Assembly: GCF_002150735.1 (NCBI RefSeq)
Contig: NZ_MUKA01000054.1
Coordinates: 1 to 64,000, forward strand
Direction of reading: 5' to 3'
DNA from: Streptomyces africanus
GTDB lineage: Bacteria > Actinomycetota > Actinomycetes > Streptomycetales > Streptomycetaceae
Length of the DNA: 64,000 nucleotides
Shown here: piece after piece, positions 35,550 through 44,346 of the stretch
How the letters are laid out: each line of letters begins with the position of its first letter
How positions within the stretch are numbered: position 1 is the stretch's first letter
Position numbers and translations under genes: made by a program
Notes under the pieces: model-generated
Seen by the model: only the letters and a program-made list of their open reading frames with translations
Databases searched by the model: none
What the model was told of the DNA's origin: nothing

Positions 35550-36746
35550 TCACGCGAGTGAGGCGAGGACGGACAGCAACCGGTCGATCTCCTCAACGGT
35601 GTTGTACACATGCAGACTCACCCGGACCGAACCGGTCTTCTCGCCCGCGTCGCCCTGGCAGTGGTGGTCCGAGCGGACCATGAAACCGTGGCTGAAGAGG
35701 ATGAACCCCAGGTCGCCCGAGTCGATGGCGCGATGCCGCAGGGTGACGATGCCCTGGCGCCGCTGCACGGCCGAGTCGGCGGCCAGGCTCAGCGGGCAGC
35801 CGAGGATCTCGTAGGCGTCCAGATGGCGCAGCCCCTCGGTGAGCCGGGCCGCCAGGGCGACCGTCCAGTGCTCGACGCGCTCCACACCGGCGGCGTCCAG
35901 CCAGTCCAGCGCCGCTTCGAGGGAGGCGATGCCGACCGTGTTCGGGGTGCCGCTCCACCCGCCGGGCGTGAACGCCGGGCCGCGCGCCTGCCGGGCCCAC
36001 ACCGCCCCGGAGCCGGGCAGGGCCAGCGCCTTGTGCCCGGAGAAGACGACGAAGTCGACGTCCAGCCCGGCCACGGACACCGGCAGATGCCCGACGCTCT
36101 GCGCCGCGTCCAGACAGATCACCGCGTCCGGTCCGACCGCCCGGCGGATGCGCTGCACGTTCATGTCGCCGCCGTAGACGTGGTGCACATGGGTCGTGGC
36201 GACGAACCGGGTGCGCGGCCCGGCCCGTTCGGCCAGCGCGCGATGGTCGTAGTCCCCGGAACCGCTCTGGTACGGCATCGGCACCACCCGGACGTGAGTG
36301 CCCTCGCGGGCGAGCAGCCGCTGTGCCTCCCGCCAGGGCGCGATGTTGGCCTGGTGGTCGGCGTCCGGTACGACGATCTCGTCGCCGTCGCGCAGGAACC
36401 CCGGCAGCCAGTCGCGGGCGATCGTGCGCAGCCCCTCGGTCGTGCCGCTCGTGAAGTGGACGGCGGAGCGCTCCGGTTGCCGGTCTCCGAGGAACCGGGC
36501 GACGCGTTCGCGCGTGCGCTCGACCAGCTCCGTCGTCCGGTTGGCCCACGTGTAGGTGCCGCGTGCCGCGTTGGCGTTGCCGGTGGTGAGATAGCTCTGC
36601 ACGGCGTCTAATACGGCCTGCGGCTTCTGCGCCGTGGCCGCGCTGTCCAGGTACGCCAGCTCCGGGTGCCCGGTGACGATGGGGAACTGGGCGCGCAGCG
36701 CCTGCTGCCACGAGCGCAGATCGTCATGGATCGCGGGTGCGGTCAT
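35550..36746 (-). CDS. Cysteine desulfurase-like PLP enzyme (aminotransferase class V fold)
   Basis: A 398-residue SufS-like fold-type I enzyme. PLP lysine lies in VVFSGHKALALPGSG. The phosphate and ring contacts are FTSGTTEGLRTIARD and ICLDAAQSVGHLPV. A C-terminal VRSDHHCQGDAGEK resembles the loop that carries the catalytic Cys in SufS enzymes. It may mobilise sulfur or catalyse a Cys-derived elimination for a small-molecule pathway. It is not next to any suf/isc genes. ATG 36746 is 5 nt after the upstream stop, so the genes are coupled. Confidence 0.85.
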   Translation of the reverse strand: MTAPAIHDDLRSWQQALRAQFPIVTGHPELAYLDSAATAQKPQAVLDAVQSYLTTGNANAARGTYTWANRTTELVERTRERVARFLGDRQPERSAVHFTSGTTEGLRTIARDWLPGFLRDGDEIVVPDADHQANIAPWREAQRLLAREGTHVRVVPMPYQSGSGDYDHRALAERAGPRTRFVATTHVHHVYGGDMNVQRIRRAVGPDAVICLDAAQSVGHLPVSVAGLDVDFVVFSGHKALALPGSGAVWARQARGPAFTPGGWSGTPNTVGIASLEAALDWLDAAGVERVEHWTVALAARLTEGLRHLDAYEILGCPLSLAADSAVQRRQGIVTLRHRAIDSGDLGFILFSHGFMVRSDHHCQGDAGEKTGSVRVSLHVYNTVEEIDRLLSVLASLA

Positions 36747-36751
36747 GGCGG

Positions 36752-38071
36752 TCAGTCCCGCACCAGGGGCGCGCCCGCGTCCCGCCAGGCGATGATGCCG
36801 CCGGCCAGGCTGCGTACGTCGGGATGGCCCATCCGGGTCAGCAGCGCCGCGTACCGGGCGGACTGCTCGCCCACCGGGCACGCCAGCAGCACCGGCCGGC
36901 TCCGGCTGAACGGCAGGCCGCCCTGGAGGAGTTCGGCGAACATCTCGTCGACGATGTTGACCGACCCGTCGATGTGCAGCGCCGCGTACGCGAACGGGCT
37001 GCGCAGGTCGACCACGAGCGGCCCCTCGGAGTCGATCCACCGCCGGGCCTCGGCCACCGTGACCGACGGCGCCCCGCCGACCTCCGCCTCGGTCAGATCG
37101 GCCGGCGAGTTCTTCCGGGGCGGCCGGCCCAGCAGATCGGGCCGCCGCTGCCGGACGTAGCTCAGATAGCTCTCCACGCGGTCGCAGACGATGAACACCG
37201 CCGTCCGGCGCTCCGTCGACTCCTCGTCCACGGCGCGCAGATGGCGGACGGCCCCGTGGTAGGCGGCGCCGCCGGTGGGTCCGCCCAGGATGCCGCAGCG
37301 GCGGTTCAGGGTCAGCATCCCCTCGATCGCCTCGTCGGAGCTGACCGACTCCATCGAGTCGTACGTCTCCGGGTCGAACAGGCCGACCTCCTGCACCTCG
37401 TCGATGGTGCGGATCCCGGGGATGAAGTCGGACTTGGCCGCGACCAGCCCGACCACCCGTACCGAGGGATCCTCCTCCCGCAGCGCGCGGGCCACGCCCG
37501 TGGAGGAACCGGCCGTGCCCACACAGGCGACGAACCAGTCCGGCACCCGGCCGTCCAGGTCCTTGACGATCTCCGGGCCGGTGCCGGTGAGATGCGCCTC
37601 GGTGTTGCGCGGGTTGAAGTACTGGTCCGTGTGGAGAAAGGCGGTGCCGGAGGCGGACAGCGTGCGGTGGAAGAGGGTCAGCGGATCGTCCGTCGCGGTC
37701 GGGTCCAGACACTCGCTCTGTCCCGGCAGCTCCTCGATCTCCGCTCCGAGCAGCAGCAGGAGGTCCTTGATCTCCGGCACCCGCATCCGGTTGGTGACGC
37801 TCTTGAAGCCCAGGCCGTGCATGCCCGCCAGGACCGCCAGTGCCTTCGCCGTGTTGCCGCTGGACAGCTCCACGACCTGGCTGCCGTGTCCGACCGCCTC
37901 GGCCAGCAGCGGACGCGCCATGTTCCAGGCAGCCCGGTCCTTGACCGAGCCGAAGGGGTTGAGCATCTCCAGCTTGGCGTACAGGTCGATGGTGCGCAGG
38001 CCGTGCACGGCCGGGTCGATCCGCACCAGCGGGGTGTTGCCTATGGCCTCGGTGATGCTGTCGTACCTCAC
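36752..38071 (-). CDS. Cysteine synthase-like PLP enzyme fused to a rhodanese domain
   Basis: A 439-residue fusion. Residues 1-~320 are a fold-type II beta-replacement enzyme (IGNTPLVRI, NPFGSVKDRAAWNMA with the PLP Lys, ELSSGNTAKALAVLAG, GGPTGGAAYHG). Residues ~340-439 are a rhodanese domain with VVDLRSPFAYAALHIDGS and the active-site loop LLACPVGEQSARY. This pairs sulfur-donor chemistry with O-acetyl- or O-phosphoserine-like substrates. GTG 38071 has GGGGGGAG upstream. It lies between two other PLP-enzyme genes in one operon. It could make cysteine, diaminopropionate or a thio-amino acid; the product cannot be told. Confidence 0.88.
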   Translation of the reverse strand: MRYDSITEAIGNTPLVRIDPAVHGLRTIDLYAKLEMLNPFGSVKDRAAWNMARPLLAEAVGHGSQVVELSSGNTAKALAVLAGMHGLGFKSVTNRMRVPEIKDLLLLLGAEIEELPGQSECLDPTATDDPLTLFHRTLSASGTAFLHTDQYFNPRNTEAHLTGTGPEIVKDLDGRVPDWFVACVGTAGSSTGVARALREEDPSVRVVGLVAAKSDFIPGIRTIDEVQEVGLFDPETYDSMESVSSDEAIEGMLTLNRRCGILGGPTGGAAYHGAVRHLRAVDEESTERRTAVFIVCDRVESYLSYVRQRRPDLLGRPPRKNSPADLTEAEVGGAPSVTVAEARRWIDSEGPLVVDLRSPFAYAALHIDGSVNIVDEMFAELLQGGLPFSRSRPVLLACPVGEQSARYAALLTRMGHPDVRSLAGGIIAWRDAGAPLVRD

Positions 38072-38082
38072 TGGGCTCCCCC

Positions 38083-39534
38083 CTAGGGCGTGATCGGCCA
38101 GAACTGCTCGTCGAGGCACCAGCGCCAGGCGTCGCCGTCCTGCCAGGCGGCGACCTTGCGGGCGGCGGGCTGGTGCTGGGCGCGGGTGGCGTGGAAGTCC
38201 ATGGCGTAGCCGGCGGTGTTGGCGAAGGCCAGCAGGTCGCCGGGGACCGGACGGCGCGGCAGGAAGACCGTACGCCGGGTGATCAGGTCGGTCTCCAGGC
38301 ACAGGCCGCCGAAGAGGTGCACGGCGACGGGCCCGCCGCCCGGCCCGGCTCCCCTTCCGGGGATGACCACCGGGTCCATCAGCACTCCGTGGTCCTCCAG
38401 GGCGATGTCGTCCGCCTTCGCGGCCAGCCGTACGAGCAGTGCGCCGCCCGTCTCCTCGGAGCGGACCTCCAGCACCCTCGCCAGCGTCAGCCCGCACTGG
38501 TCCAGCAGCGCCCGGCCGGGCTCGCTGTGCAGGTCGTATAGGTGCTCCAGCAGCAGCGCGGCCAGCGGGCGGCCGCCCAGCGAGGCGGCGGGCTGGGCCA
38601 GCAGCTCGTCCAGATAGGCCGGGCCGGCGACGGACCGGTGGGCGGGGTAGAGGCCGAGCGCGCCGCGCAGGGTGCCGGACTCGTTACGCAGCCCGTAACC
38701 GTGCCCGCCCCAGGTCAGGGGCGGGCGGCGGCCCAGGACGGCGGCCGTGAGCGCGCTCGTGTACGCCTCCCACTGCTCCCGCTCGGCGAGGTAACTGACG
38801 CCGAATCCGCCGCCGACGTCCACGGCCCGCGGCCGCAGCCCCCGGCTCCGGCACGCCTCCAGGGCCGCGAGGGCCCCTTCGAGGGCGGTCGCCTTCTCCG
38901 CGACGCTCGTCGTGTCCAGGTGGTAGGCCACGCCCGTCAGCTCGACCGTGTCGCCGTGCCGCTCGACCGCATCCAGCAGTGGCTTCAACTCCCGTACGGG
39001 CGTGCCGAACCGGCTGCGCCGGCTCAGCACCTTCACCCCCGACGTCTCGAACCCCGACAGCCGCGGCAGCACCCGCACCGGCGCGAGCGCGTGCCCTCGC
39101 ACCAGCGCGGCGACTTGGTCCAGCTCGGCGATGCCGTCGACGGCGACCGTGACGCCCGTGCGGGCCGCGAGCCACAGGAACTCGGGGTCCTTCGGACCGG
39201 TGGCCGTGATCCGGTCGGCGGTGAAACCGGCCCCCAGCGCATGCTGCAACTCGCCCAGCGACGCGACGTCCACGCCCGCGTCCGTGGCGGCGAGCCGGCG
39301 CAGCAGCGCGCTGGAGCGGTTCGCCTTGTGGGCGTAGTAGACCTGGCCGGACAGGTGGTGCCCGCGGTACACGGCGCGGAACCGCTCCAGGTTCTCGGCG
39401 ATCTGGTCCGGTACCACGACGTGCAGGGGCGAGCCGAGCGCGTCGGTGAGCGAGTGCAGCGTCCCGGTCGCGGCCAGGAGCGAACCGAGCCGTGGTTCCA
39501 GTCGGGGTTCGAGATACAAGGGCCGGCCGTCCAT
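38083..39534 (-). CDS. Y4yA-like PLP-dependent decarboxylase (fold type III)
   Basis: A 483-residue alanine-racemase/ornithine-decarboxylase-fold protein. PLP Lys is in VYYAHKANRSSALLRRL. Other marks are GVDVASLGELQHALGAG, AVDVGGGFGVSYL (phosphate loop) and a C-terminal sheet domain with FANTAGYAMDFHATRAQH. It resembles diaminopimelate decarboxylase and especially the Y4yA family. It heads the three-PLP-enzyme operon. GGGGGAGGGAG lies ahead of ATG 39534. It probably decarboxylates an amino acid made by its neighbours. Confidence 0.85.
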   Translation of the reverse strand: MDGRPLYLEPRLEPRLGSLLAATGTLHSLTDALGSPLHVVVPDQIAENLERFRAVYRGHHLSGQVYYAHKANRSSALLRRLAATDAGVDVASLGELQHALGAGFTADRITATGPKDPEFLWLAARTGVTVAVDGIAELDQVAALVRGHALAPVRVLPRLSGFETSGVKVLSRRSRFGTPVRELKPLLDAVERHGDTVELTGVAYHLDTTSVAEKATALEGALAALEACRSRGLRPRAVDVGGGFGVSYLAEREQWEAYTSALTAAVLGRRPPLTWGGHGYGLRNESGTLRGALGLYPAHRSVAGPAYLDELLAQPAASLGGRPLAALLLEHLYDLHSEPGRALLDQCGLTLARVLEVRSEETGGALLVRLAAKADDIALEDHGVLMDPVVIPGRGAGPGGGPVAVHLFGGLCLETDLITRRTVFLPRRPVPGDLLAFANTAGYAMDFHATRAQHQPAARKVAAWQDGDAWRWCLDEQFWPITP

Positions 39535-39842
39535 GCGCGCTCCCTCCCCCTGTAGCGGCTGGGCCCGGCATCCGGGCACGTCCGACACTCCCCGCGTTTC
39601 GCCGTATAGCCCCTATCCATTCTTCGGTCGCTTTACGCCCTGTAAGACCCGGGCCTGCCCCCGCGCCGGTGTGAAGCGGACCACGGACGGGCCGGGCGGC
39701 GCGCGCCCGGCGCGGGGCCGCGGCATCCGCCGTTCGGCGCCCTCCCCGGCAGTCCGGGAGGGGTCCCGGCGGGGGCTCCCTACCCTGACGTCCCGCGCCG
39801 CCGCATCGGCGGGCGGGCGCAGGGGGACCGGCGACGTCGCGG
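39535..39842. other. 308-nt divergent intergenic region
   Basis: No supported gene. It must hold promoters for the leftward PLP operon (GTATAGCCCC and TTTACG segments near 39605-39640) and for the rightward chaperone cluster (TACCCT near 39781). An imperfect GC-rich hairpin lies around 39740-39765. I see no clear operator. Confidence 0.4.
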
Positions 39843-40016
39843 GTGGATTCACCGGTGGGGAAGGTGCGTGAGCACGTGCTCGACCGCACGCAGGACACGG
39901 CGACGGGCGTCGCCGAGGCCGCCGGCCTGCTGGAGGAGACCACCGGCCGCTGCCCGCCGCTGCGCGAGCGGCATCCGACACGGCTCATGACCTGGCGCCG
40001 GGGGGTGATCATGTGA
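39843..40016 (+). CDS. Possible small coupled ORF upstream of the J-like gene
   Basis: A 57-codon frame from GTG 39843 (or GTG 39876, better spaced behind GGGGAAGG) to TGA 40016. It overlaps the GTG start of the next gene by four bases, as in genuine coupled pairs. The protein includes AEAAGLLEETTGRCPPLRER and ends RRGVIM. I do not recognise it. The overlap is its main support; it could be a leader frame driving translation of the next gene. Confidence 0.4.
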   Translation: MDSPVGKVREHVLDRTQDTATGVAEAAGLLEETTGRCPPLRERHPTRLMTWRRGVIM

Positions 40017-41284
40017 CCACGCCGGTGCGGGAGTTCGACCGTTTCGAGGAACTGGCGGGCACACAGCTGTACCGCAGGAACGTCTTCGCCGTGACCGGCC
40101 TGCCCACCCGCGCGAGCGGACCGGCCGTGCGGCGGCACCGGCAGAAGGCGGAGGCGCGGCTGGCCGTCGAGGACCGCTGGCCCGGAGCGCCGGACCTGGC
40201 CCCGGCCGGCGGCTACGGCAAGGACGAGGTGCGGGCCTCCTTCGAGGGCCTCCAGGACCCGCGCCGGCGCATGGTCGACGAGCTGCTGTGGCTGTGGGAC
40301 ACCCCGGACTCCGGCTGCGACTGCGCCCCGGACGTGCACGAACGGCACGACACCGCCGTGCTGCTGCACGCCCGGGTACTGGAGGCGGAGACCGGGCGGT
40401 CCCCGCTGCCCGTCGAGCAGCGGGCGCCCCTGTGGGAGGGCGCGGCGTCCGCCTGGGGCCGCCTGCTGGCGGACGGGGCACTGCGGCGGCACGTCCGGCA
40501 CCGGATCAGGGCGCTCGGCGACCCCCGGCTCGACGAGGGCGCGGCCGACGACCTCCTGGCCGGGCTGCCCCGACTGCTCGTCTCGCCCTTCCCCCAGCTC
40601 TTCGCCGACCGGGCCGACGCGACCCGGCTGACGCCCGTCTGCTCGGCCTGGGCCGGATTCCCGCCCTTCGCCGGCCTGTTCTCCGAGTTGTTCGAGGGCG
40701 CGGTGGAAGAGGCGTACGAGAAGATCCACGGCGACCTTCTGACGGCGGAGCGGGAGCGTGAGGCCGCCCACTACCGCGAGGCGTTCCTGCTGCTGCGCGA
40801 CCACGTGGTGCCCGCCTTCGAGGACATGGCGCCGCTCAGAGCGTTCGTCTCCGACTGGCGCTACGACGAGACCGCCCACATCGTCGCCGTCGGGCTGAAC
40901 AACCTCGCGGTGGAACTCCTCGGCGTGTCCGTGCACCGCCCGCCGAGCGCCTCCCGGCGCGAGGAGATGCTCTGGCTCGCGGAGAAGGCGTACGAGATCG
41001 GCCCGGACCGCGACTCGGACGGGCTGAAGGAGAACTGGGAGTTCATCTACGACCACCTCACGGGCACCGGTCGCCGCCCCGCGCGGGTCAGGCGGCCGTT
41101 CCCCTGGTTCTGGTTCCTGCTGGTGCTCGCCGTCATCGGCGGCTCGCTCTCCGCCCTGATCGAGATCTACGGCATCGTCCCCGTGCTCATCGTCGGGCTC
41201 GGCGGCATCGGCGTACTCGGCTACTTCGTCCAGATGGTGGTGTCCTTCGCCGACGCCGCACGCAGCGTACGGAGGAGGAAATGA
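40013..41284 (+). CDS. J-domain-like membrane protein of the divergent Hsp70 cluster
   Basis: A 423-residue protein. Its N-terminus (LYRRNVFAVTGLPTRASGPA, then a helix with RRHRQKAE) resembles degenerate J-domain-like modules that lack the HPD motif. The middle is helical. Residues ~363-420 form two membrane segments (WFWFLLVLAVIGGSLSAL and VLIVGLGGIGVLGYFV) with a basic tail RSVRRRK. The stop overlaps the GrpE-like gene. Followed by GrpE-like and Hsp70 genes, it may anchor that chaperone at the membrane. J-like identity is inferred; there is no HPD. Confidence 0.6.
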   Translation: MTTPVREFDRFEELAGTQLYRRNVFAVTGLPTRASGPAVRRHRQKAEARLAVEDRWPGAPDLAPAGGYGKDEVRASFEGLQDPRRRMVDELLWLWDTPDSGCDCAPDVHERHDTAVLLHARVLEAETGRSPLPVEQRAPLWEGAASAWGRLLADGALRRHVRHRIRALGDPRLDEGAADDLLAGLPRLLVSPFPQLFADRADATRLTPVCSAWAGFPPFAGLFSELFEGAVEEAYEKIHGDLLTAEREREAAHYREAFLLLRDHVVPAFEDMAPLRAFVSDWRYDETAHIVAVGLNNLAVELLGVSVHRPPSASRREEMLWLAEKAYEIGPDRDSDGLKENWEFIYDHLTGTGRRPARVRRPFPWFWFLLVLAVIGGSLSALIEIYGIVPVLIVGLGGIGVLGYFVQMVVSFADAARSVRRRK

Positions 41285-41820
41285 GCTTCCCCTCAGGCCG
41301 CGGAGGCCGGACCGGCCGCGGCAGCCGGGTGCGCGCCGCCCTCGGCCAGTTGCGGCACCCGCCCGAGTTCCGCGTCCCGCCGCCGTTCCTCGGCACCGGC
41401 CAGGCGGACTGGGTCGCCGGCGTACTCGCCGACGCCGGGACCGCCACGGACGAGCCCGCTCCGGCCGGCGCGGACGCCGGCACGCTGCTCGCCGCCGCCA
41501 CCGGCATCTGGCGCGCCCAGCGCAAGCTGGACCAGCGCGCCGGCGAACTGTCGGCCGCGGACCTCAGGCAGGTGCGCCGCTATGTCCAGGCCGGCCGGCA
41601 GGCGCTCGCCGACGGCGGACTGGAGATCCAGGAGCACGACGGCGCCCCCTTCGACCCGGGCCAGTCCCTCGAAGTCCTCGCCTTCCAGGACGAACCCGGA
41701 CTGACCCAGGAGGTGGTGCTGGAGACCCTCCGGCCCAGCGTCTACTACCGCGGCGAGCGGATCCAGATGGGGCAGGTCGTCGTCGGCCGGCCCGCGCCCG
41801 GCCCCACCCACGGCATGTGA
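41281..41820 (+). CDS. GrpE-like protein of the divergent Hsp70 cluster
   Basis: A 179-residue protein whose C-terminal half (GAPFDPGQSLEVLAFQDEPG, then VVLETLRPSVYYRGERIQMG) closely follows the GrpE beta-domain pattern (FDP...V...LRPGY...G). A preceding helix supplies dimer-like heptads. GrpE proteins release ADP from Hsp70. It overlaps the J-like gene by four bases and lies 21 nt upstream of Hsp70. Divergence from canonical GrpE suggests it is dedicated to this Hsp70. Confidence 0.75.
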   Translation: MSFPSGRGGRTGRGSRVRAALGQLRHPPEFRVPPPFLGTGQADWVAGVLADAGTATDEPAPAGADAGTLLAAATGIWRAQRKLDQRAGELSAADLRQVRRYVQAGRQALADGGLEIQEHDGAPFDPGQSLEVLAFQDEPGLTQEVVLETLRPSVYYRGERIQMGQVVVGRPAPGPTHGM

Positions 41821-41841
41821 ACGACCAAGGAGACGACCGCA

Positions 41842-44346
41842 ATGCGCGAGACCATCGACTTCGGCATCGACCTCGGCACCACCAACAGCGCCATCGCGGT
41901 GGCGGACGACGACGGCGTACGCGTCATCAAGAACAACGACGGCTGGGACTGCACCCCGTCCGCCGTGTGGATGCCCAAGCCGGACGTGATCCACGTGGGC
42001 CGCCGCGCCCGCGAGCGCACCGACACCCAGCCCGACGACGCCCACGCCGAGTTCAAGCTGGAGATGGGCGTGGCCGGATACCACCGGCGGTTCGGCCGCG
42101 CCCAGGTGTCCCTCACCCCCGAGCAGCTCTCCGCCGAAGTGCTCAAGTCCCTGCGCCAGGACGCCGCACACGACACCGGAAGCCCGCCGGAAGCGGCCGT
42201 GATCACCGTGCCCGCCTCCTTCGCGCTGCACCAGAACAGCGCCACGTCCGCCGCCGCGGTCCTCGCCGGCCTCGGCGAGCACTGCCCCCTGGTCCAGGAA
42301 CCGACGGCCGCCGCCATCGCGTACGGCGTGCAGGACGCCTCCGAGTCCACCCACTGGATGGTGTTCGACCTGGGCGGCGGCACCTTCGACGCGGCCGTGA
42401 TGAGCAAGCGCGACGGCGAACTGCAGCTGCTCCAGCACGCCGGCGACCCGCGCCTGGGCGGCAAACTCATCGACTGGGCCATCGTGGAGGACCTGCTCGT
42501 CCCCGCCGTCCGGCGCGACCTCGCTCTGCCCGACTTCGCCCGCCGCAACCCCCGCCGGCGAGCCGACTTCGCCAAGCTCAAACTGGCCGCCGAGGACGCC
42601 AAGATCGAGCTGTCCCGGCGCGCCGCCCACGACATCGTCCTCGACCTCTCCGACGGCGAAGGCGGCACGACCCCCTTCGAGTACACCCTCACCCGGGGCG
42701 CCCTGGACGACCTCGCCCAGCCCTTCTACGCCCGCGCGATCAGGCTCTGCCGGGACGCCCTCGCGGAGAGCTCGCTGCGGCCCGACCACATCGACCGGCT
42801 GCTGCTCGTCGGCGGGGCGACCCTCGCGCCGGGGCTGCGCGACCTCCTGGCCGATCCCGTCGAAGGCCTGGGCATCCCGCTCGACCACAGCCAGGACCCG
42901 ACCACCGTGGTGGCGCGCGGCGCCGCCGTCTTCGCCCGTACCGTGCGGATGCCGAGCAAGCCGCGCACGGCCGCGCCGGGCGAGTTCACCGTGGAACTCC
43001 ACTACGAACCCCAGTCGCTGGAGACCACCGGCATCCCCGTCTCCGGCCGGATCAGCGGCGGCACCGCCGTGCCCGACTGGACCCGCTACACCGTCACCCT
43101 CACCAACCCCGACGGCCACCCGCCCTTCCGGGGACCGCAGACCAGCCTCACCCCCGACGGCGCCTTCTACACCGAGGTGACCATCGACTCCGGCACCCGG
43201 TCCCGGTTCACCGTGGAACTCTCCGACGGCACCCGCACCCGGCAGCGGCTCGCCCCGGACACCCTGTCCATCACCCACGCCCGGGTGCTGCCCGGCGACG
43301 CCGTGCTCACCAGCACGCTCGGCATCGGCAAGGCCGACGGCTCCTTCGCGCCGATGCTGCGCAAGGGCACCGCCCTGCCGACCTCGATCACCAAGACGTT
43401 CGAGACGTCCATCCCGCTGCGCCGCTCCCAGCCGGACGCCGTCATCCGCATCCCGCTGCTGGAGGGCGAACGCCGGCGCGCCGACCGCAACACCCGCGTC
43501 GGGCTGCTGGAGATCCGGCCCCGGGACGTCCGCTTCGACCTGCCCGCGCAGACGCCCGTCGAGGTGACCTTCGAGATCAACGCGACGAACCGGGAGGTCA
43601 CCGTCACCGCCGACATCCCCGTCGCCGACGCCCAGTTCGAGGCGACCATCGACCGCTCCCAGCTAGTGGCGCCCACGCACGACGAGCTGGTCGACCGGCT
43701 GCACGACCTGGAGCAGCGCACGCACGCCCTGCGGGAACGCGCCGAGGAGGTGCACTCCGAGCAGGCCCTCACCCGGCTCGACGGCCTGTCGGACGAGAAG
43801 GCCTTCGTCCACCTGCGCAAGGAGGTCGACGCGGCGGCCGTCGACACGGGGGCGGCCGGGACGGGCGACCGGCGCATCCGTGACCTGGAGGCCCAGCTCG
43901 ACGACGTCGAGGAGGCCATCGACATCCCCGGCCTCCAGCACGAACTGTGGGACCTCCTCAACAACTGCGAGGACCTCATCGAACAGACCGGGGGCGGGCC
44001 GGCCGAACGCCGCGAACTGGAGAACCTCCGCACCCGCGCGACCAGCGCCGGCGAGGACGGCAGCCCGGCCGGACTGCGCCGGCTCGCCGACCGGGTGCGC
44101 GACTTCCAGGTCGACCTCCTGCGCCGCAGCGACCAGTGGGACTTCCTCGTCTTTGACTCCCTCGTCGAACTGCGCGACGAGATGATCTCCCGCGCGCAGG
44201 CGGACGCCGCGATCGCCGACGGCCGCCGAGCCGTCGCCGCGGGCGACCGCACGGCCCTGTCCGCCGTCAACCAGCGCCTGCGCCGCCTGCTGCCTCCGGG
44301 TGTCTCGGAGGAGCGGCGGATCGGCGGGGTGCAGGAGAGCCGGTGA
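41842..44346 (+). CDS. Divergent Hsp70-family chaperone with inserted domain and coiled-coil tail
   Basis: An 834-residue Hsp70 protein. The ATPase domain (1-~370) is well conserved: FGIDLGTTNSAIAVADDDG, VQEPTAAAIAYGV, FDLGGGTFDAAVMS, LLVGGATLAPGL. Residues ~380-480 form an extra beta-rich domain (SGRISGGTAVPDWTRYTVTL), not found in DnaK. A substrate-binding-like beta domain follows (~480-610, VGLLEIRPRDVRFDLPAQTP), then a long coiled-coil C-terminus. AAGGAG precedes ATG 41842. It is not the housekeeping DnaK; partners are probably the adjacent J-like and GrpE-like proteins. Confidence 0.88.
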   Translation: MRETIDFGIDLGTTNSAIAVADDDGVRVIKNNDGWDCTPSAVWMPKPDVIHVGRRARERTDTQPDDAHAEFKLEMGVAGYHRRFGRAQVSLTPEQLSAEVLKSLRQDAAHDTGSPPEAAVITVPASFALHQNSATSAAAVLAGLGEHCPLVQEPTAAAIAYGVQDASESTHWMVFDLGGGTFDAAVMSKRDGELQLLQHAGDPRLGGKLIDWAIVEDLLVPAVRRDLALPDFARRNPRRRADFAKLKLAAEDAKIELSRRAAHDIVLDLSDGEGGTTPFEYTLTRGALDDLAQPFYARAIRLCRDALAESSLRPDHIDRLLLVGGATLAPGLRDLLADPVEGLGIPLDHSQDPTTVVARGAAVFARTVRMPSKPRTAAPGEFTVELHYEPQSLETTGIPVSGRISGGTAVPDWTRYTVTLTNPDGHPPFRGPQTSLTPDGAFYTEVTIDSGTRSRFTVELSDGTRTRQRLAPDTLSITHARVLPGDAVLTSTLGIGKADGSFAPMLRKGTALPTSITKTFETSIPLRRSQPDAVIRIPLLEGERRRADRNTRVGLLEIRPRDVRFDLPAQTPVEVTFEINATNREVTVTADIPVADAQFEATIDRSQLVAPTHDELVDRLHDLEQRTHALRERAEEVHSEQALTRLDGLSDEKAFVHLRKEVDAAAVDTGAAGTGDRRIRDLEAQLDDVEEAIDIPGLQHELWDLLNNCEDLIEQTGGGPAERRELENLRTRATSAGEDGSPAGLRRLADRVRDFQVDLLRRSDQWDFLVFDSLVELRDEMISRAQADAAIADGRRAVAAGDRTALSAVNQRLRRLLPPGVSEERRIGGVQESR

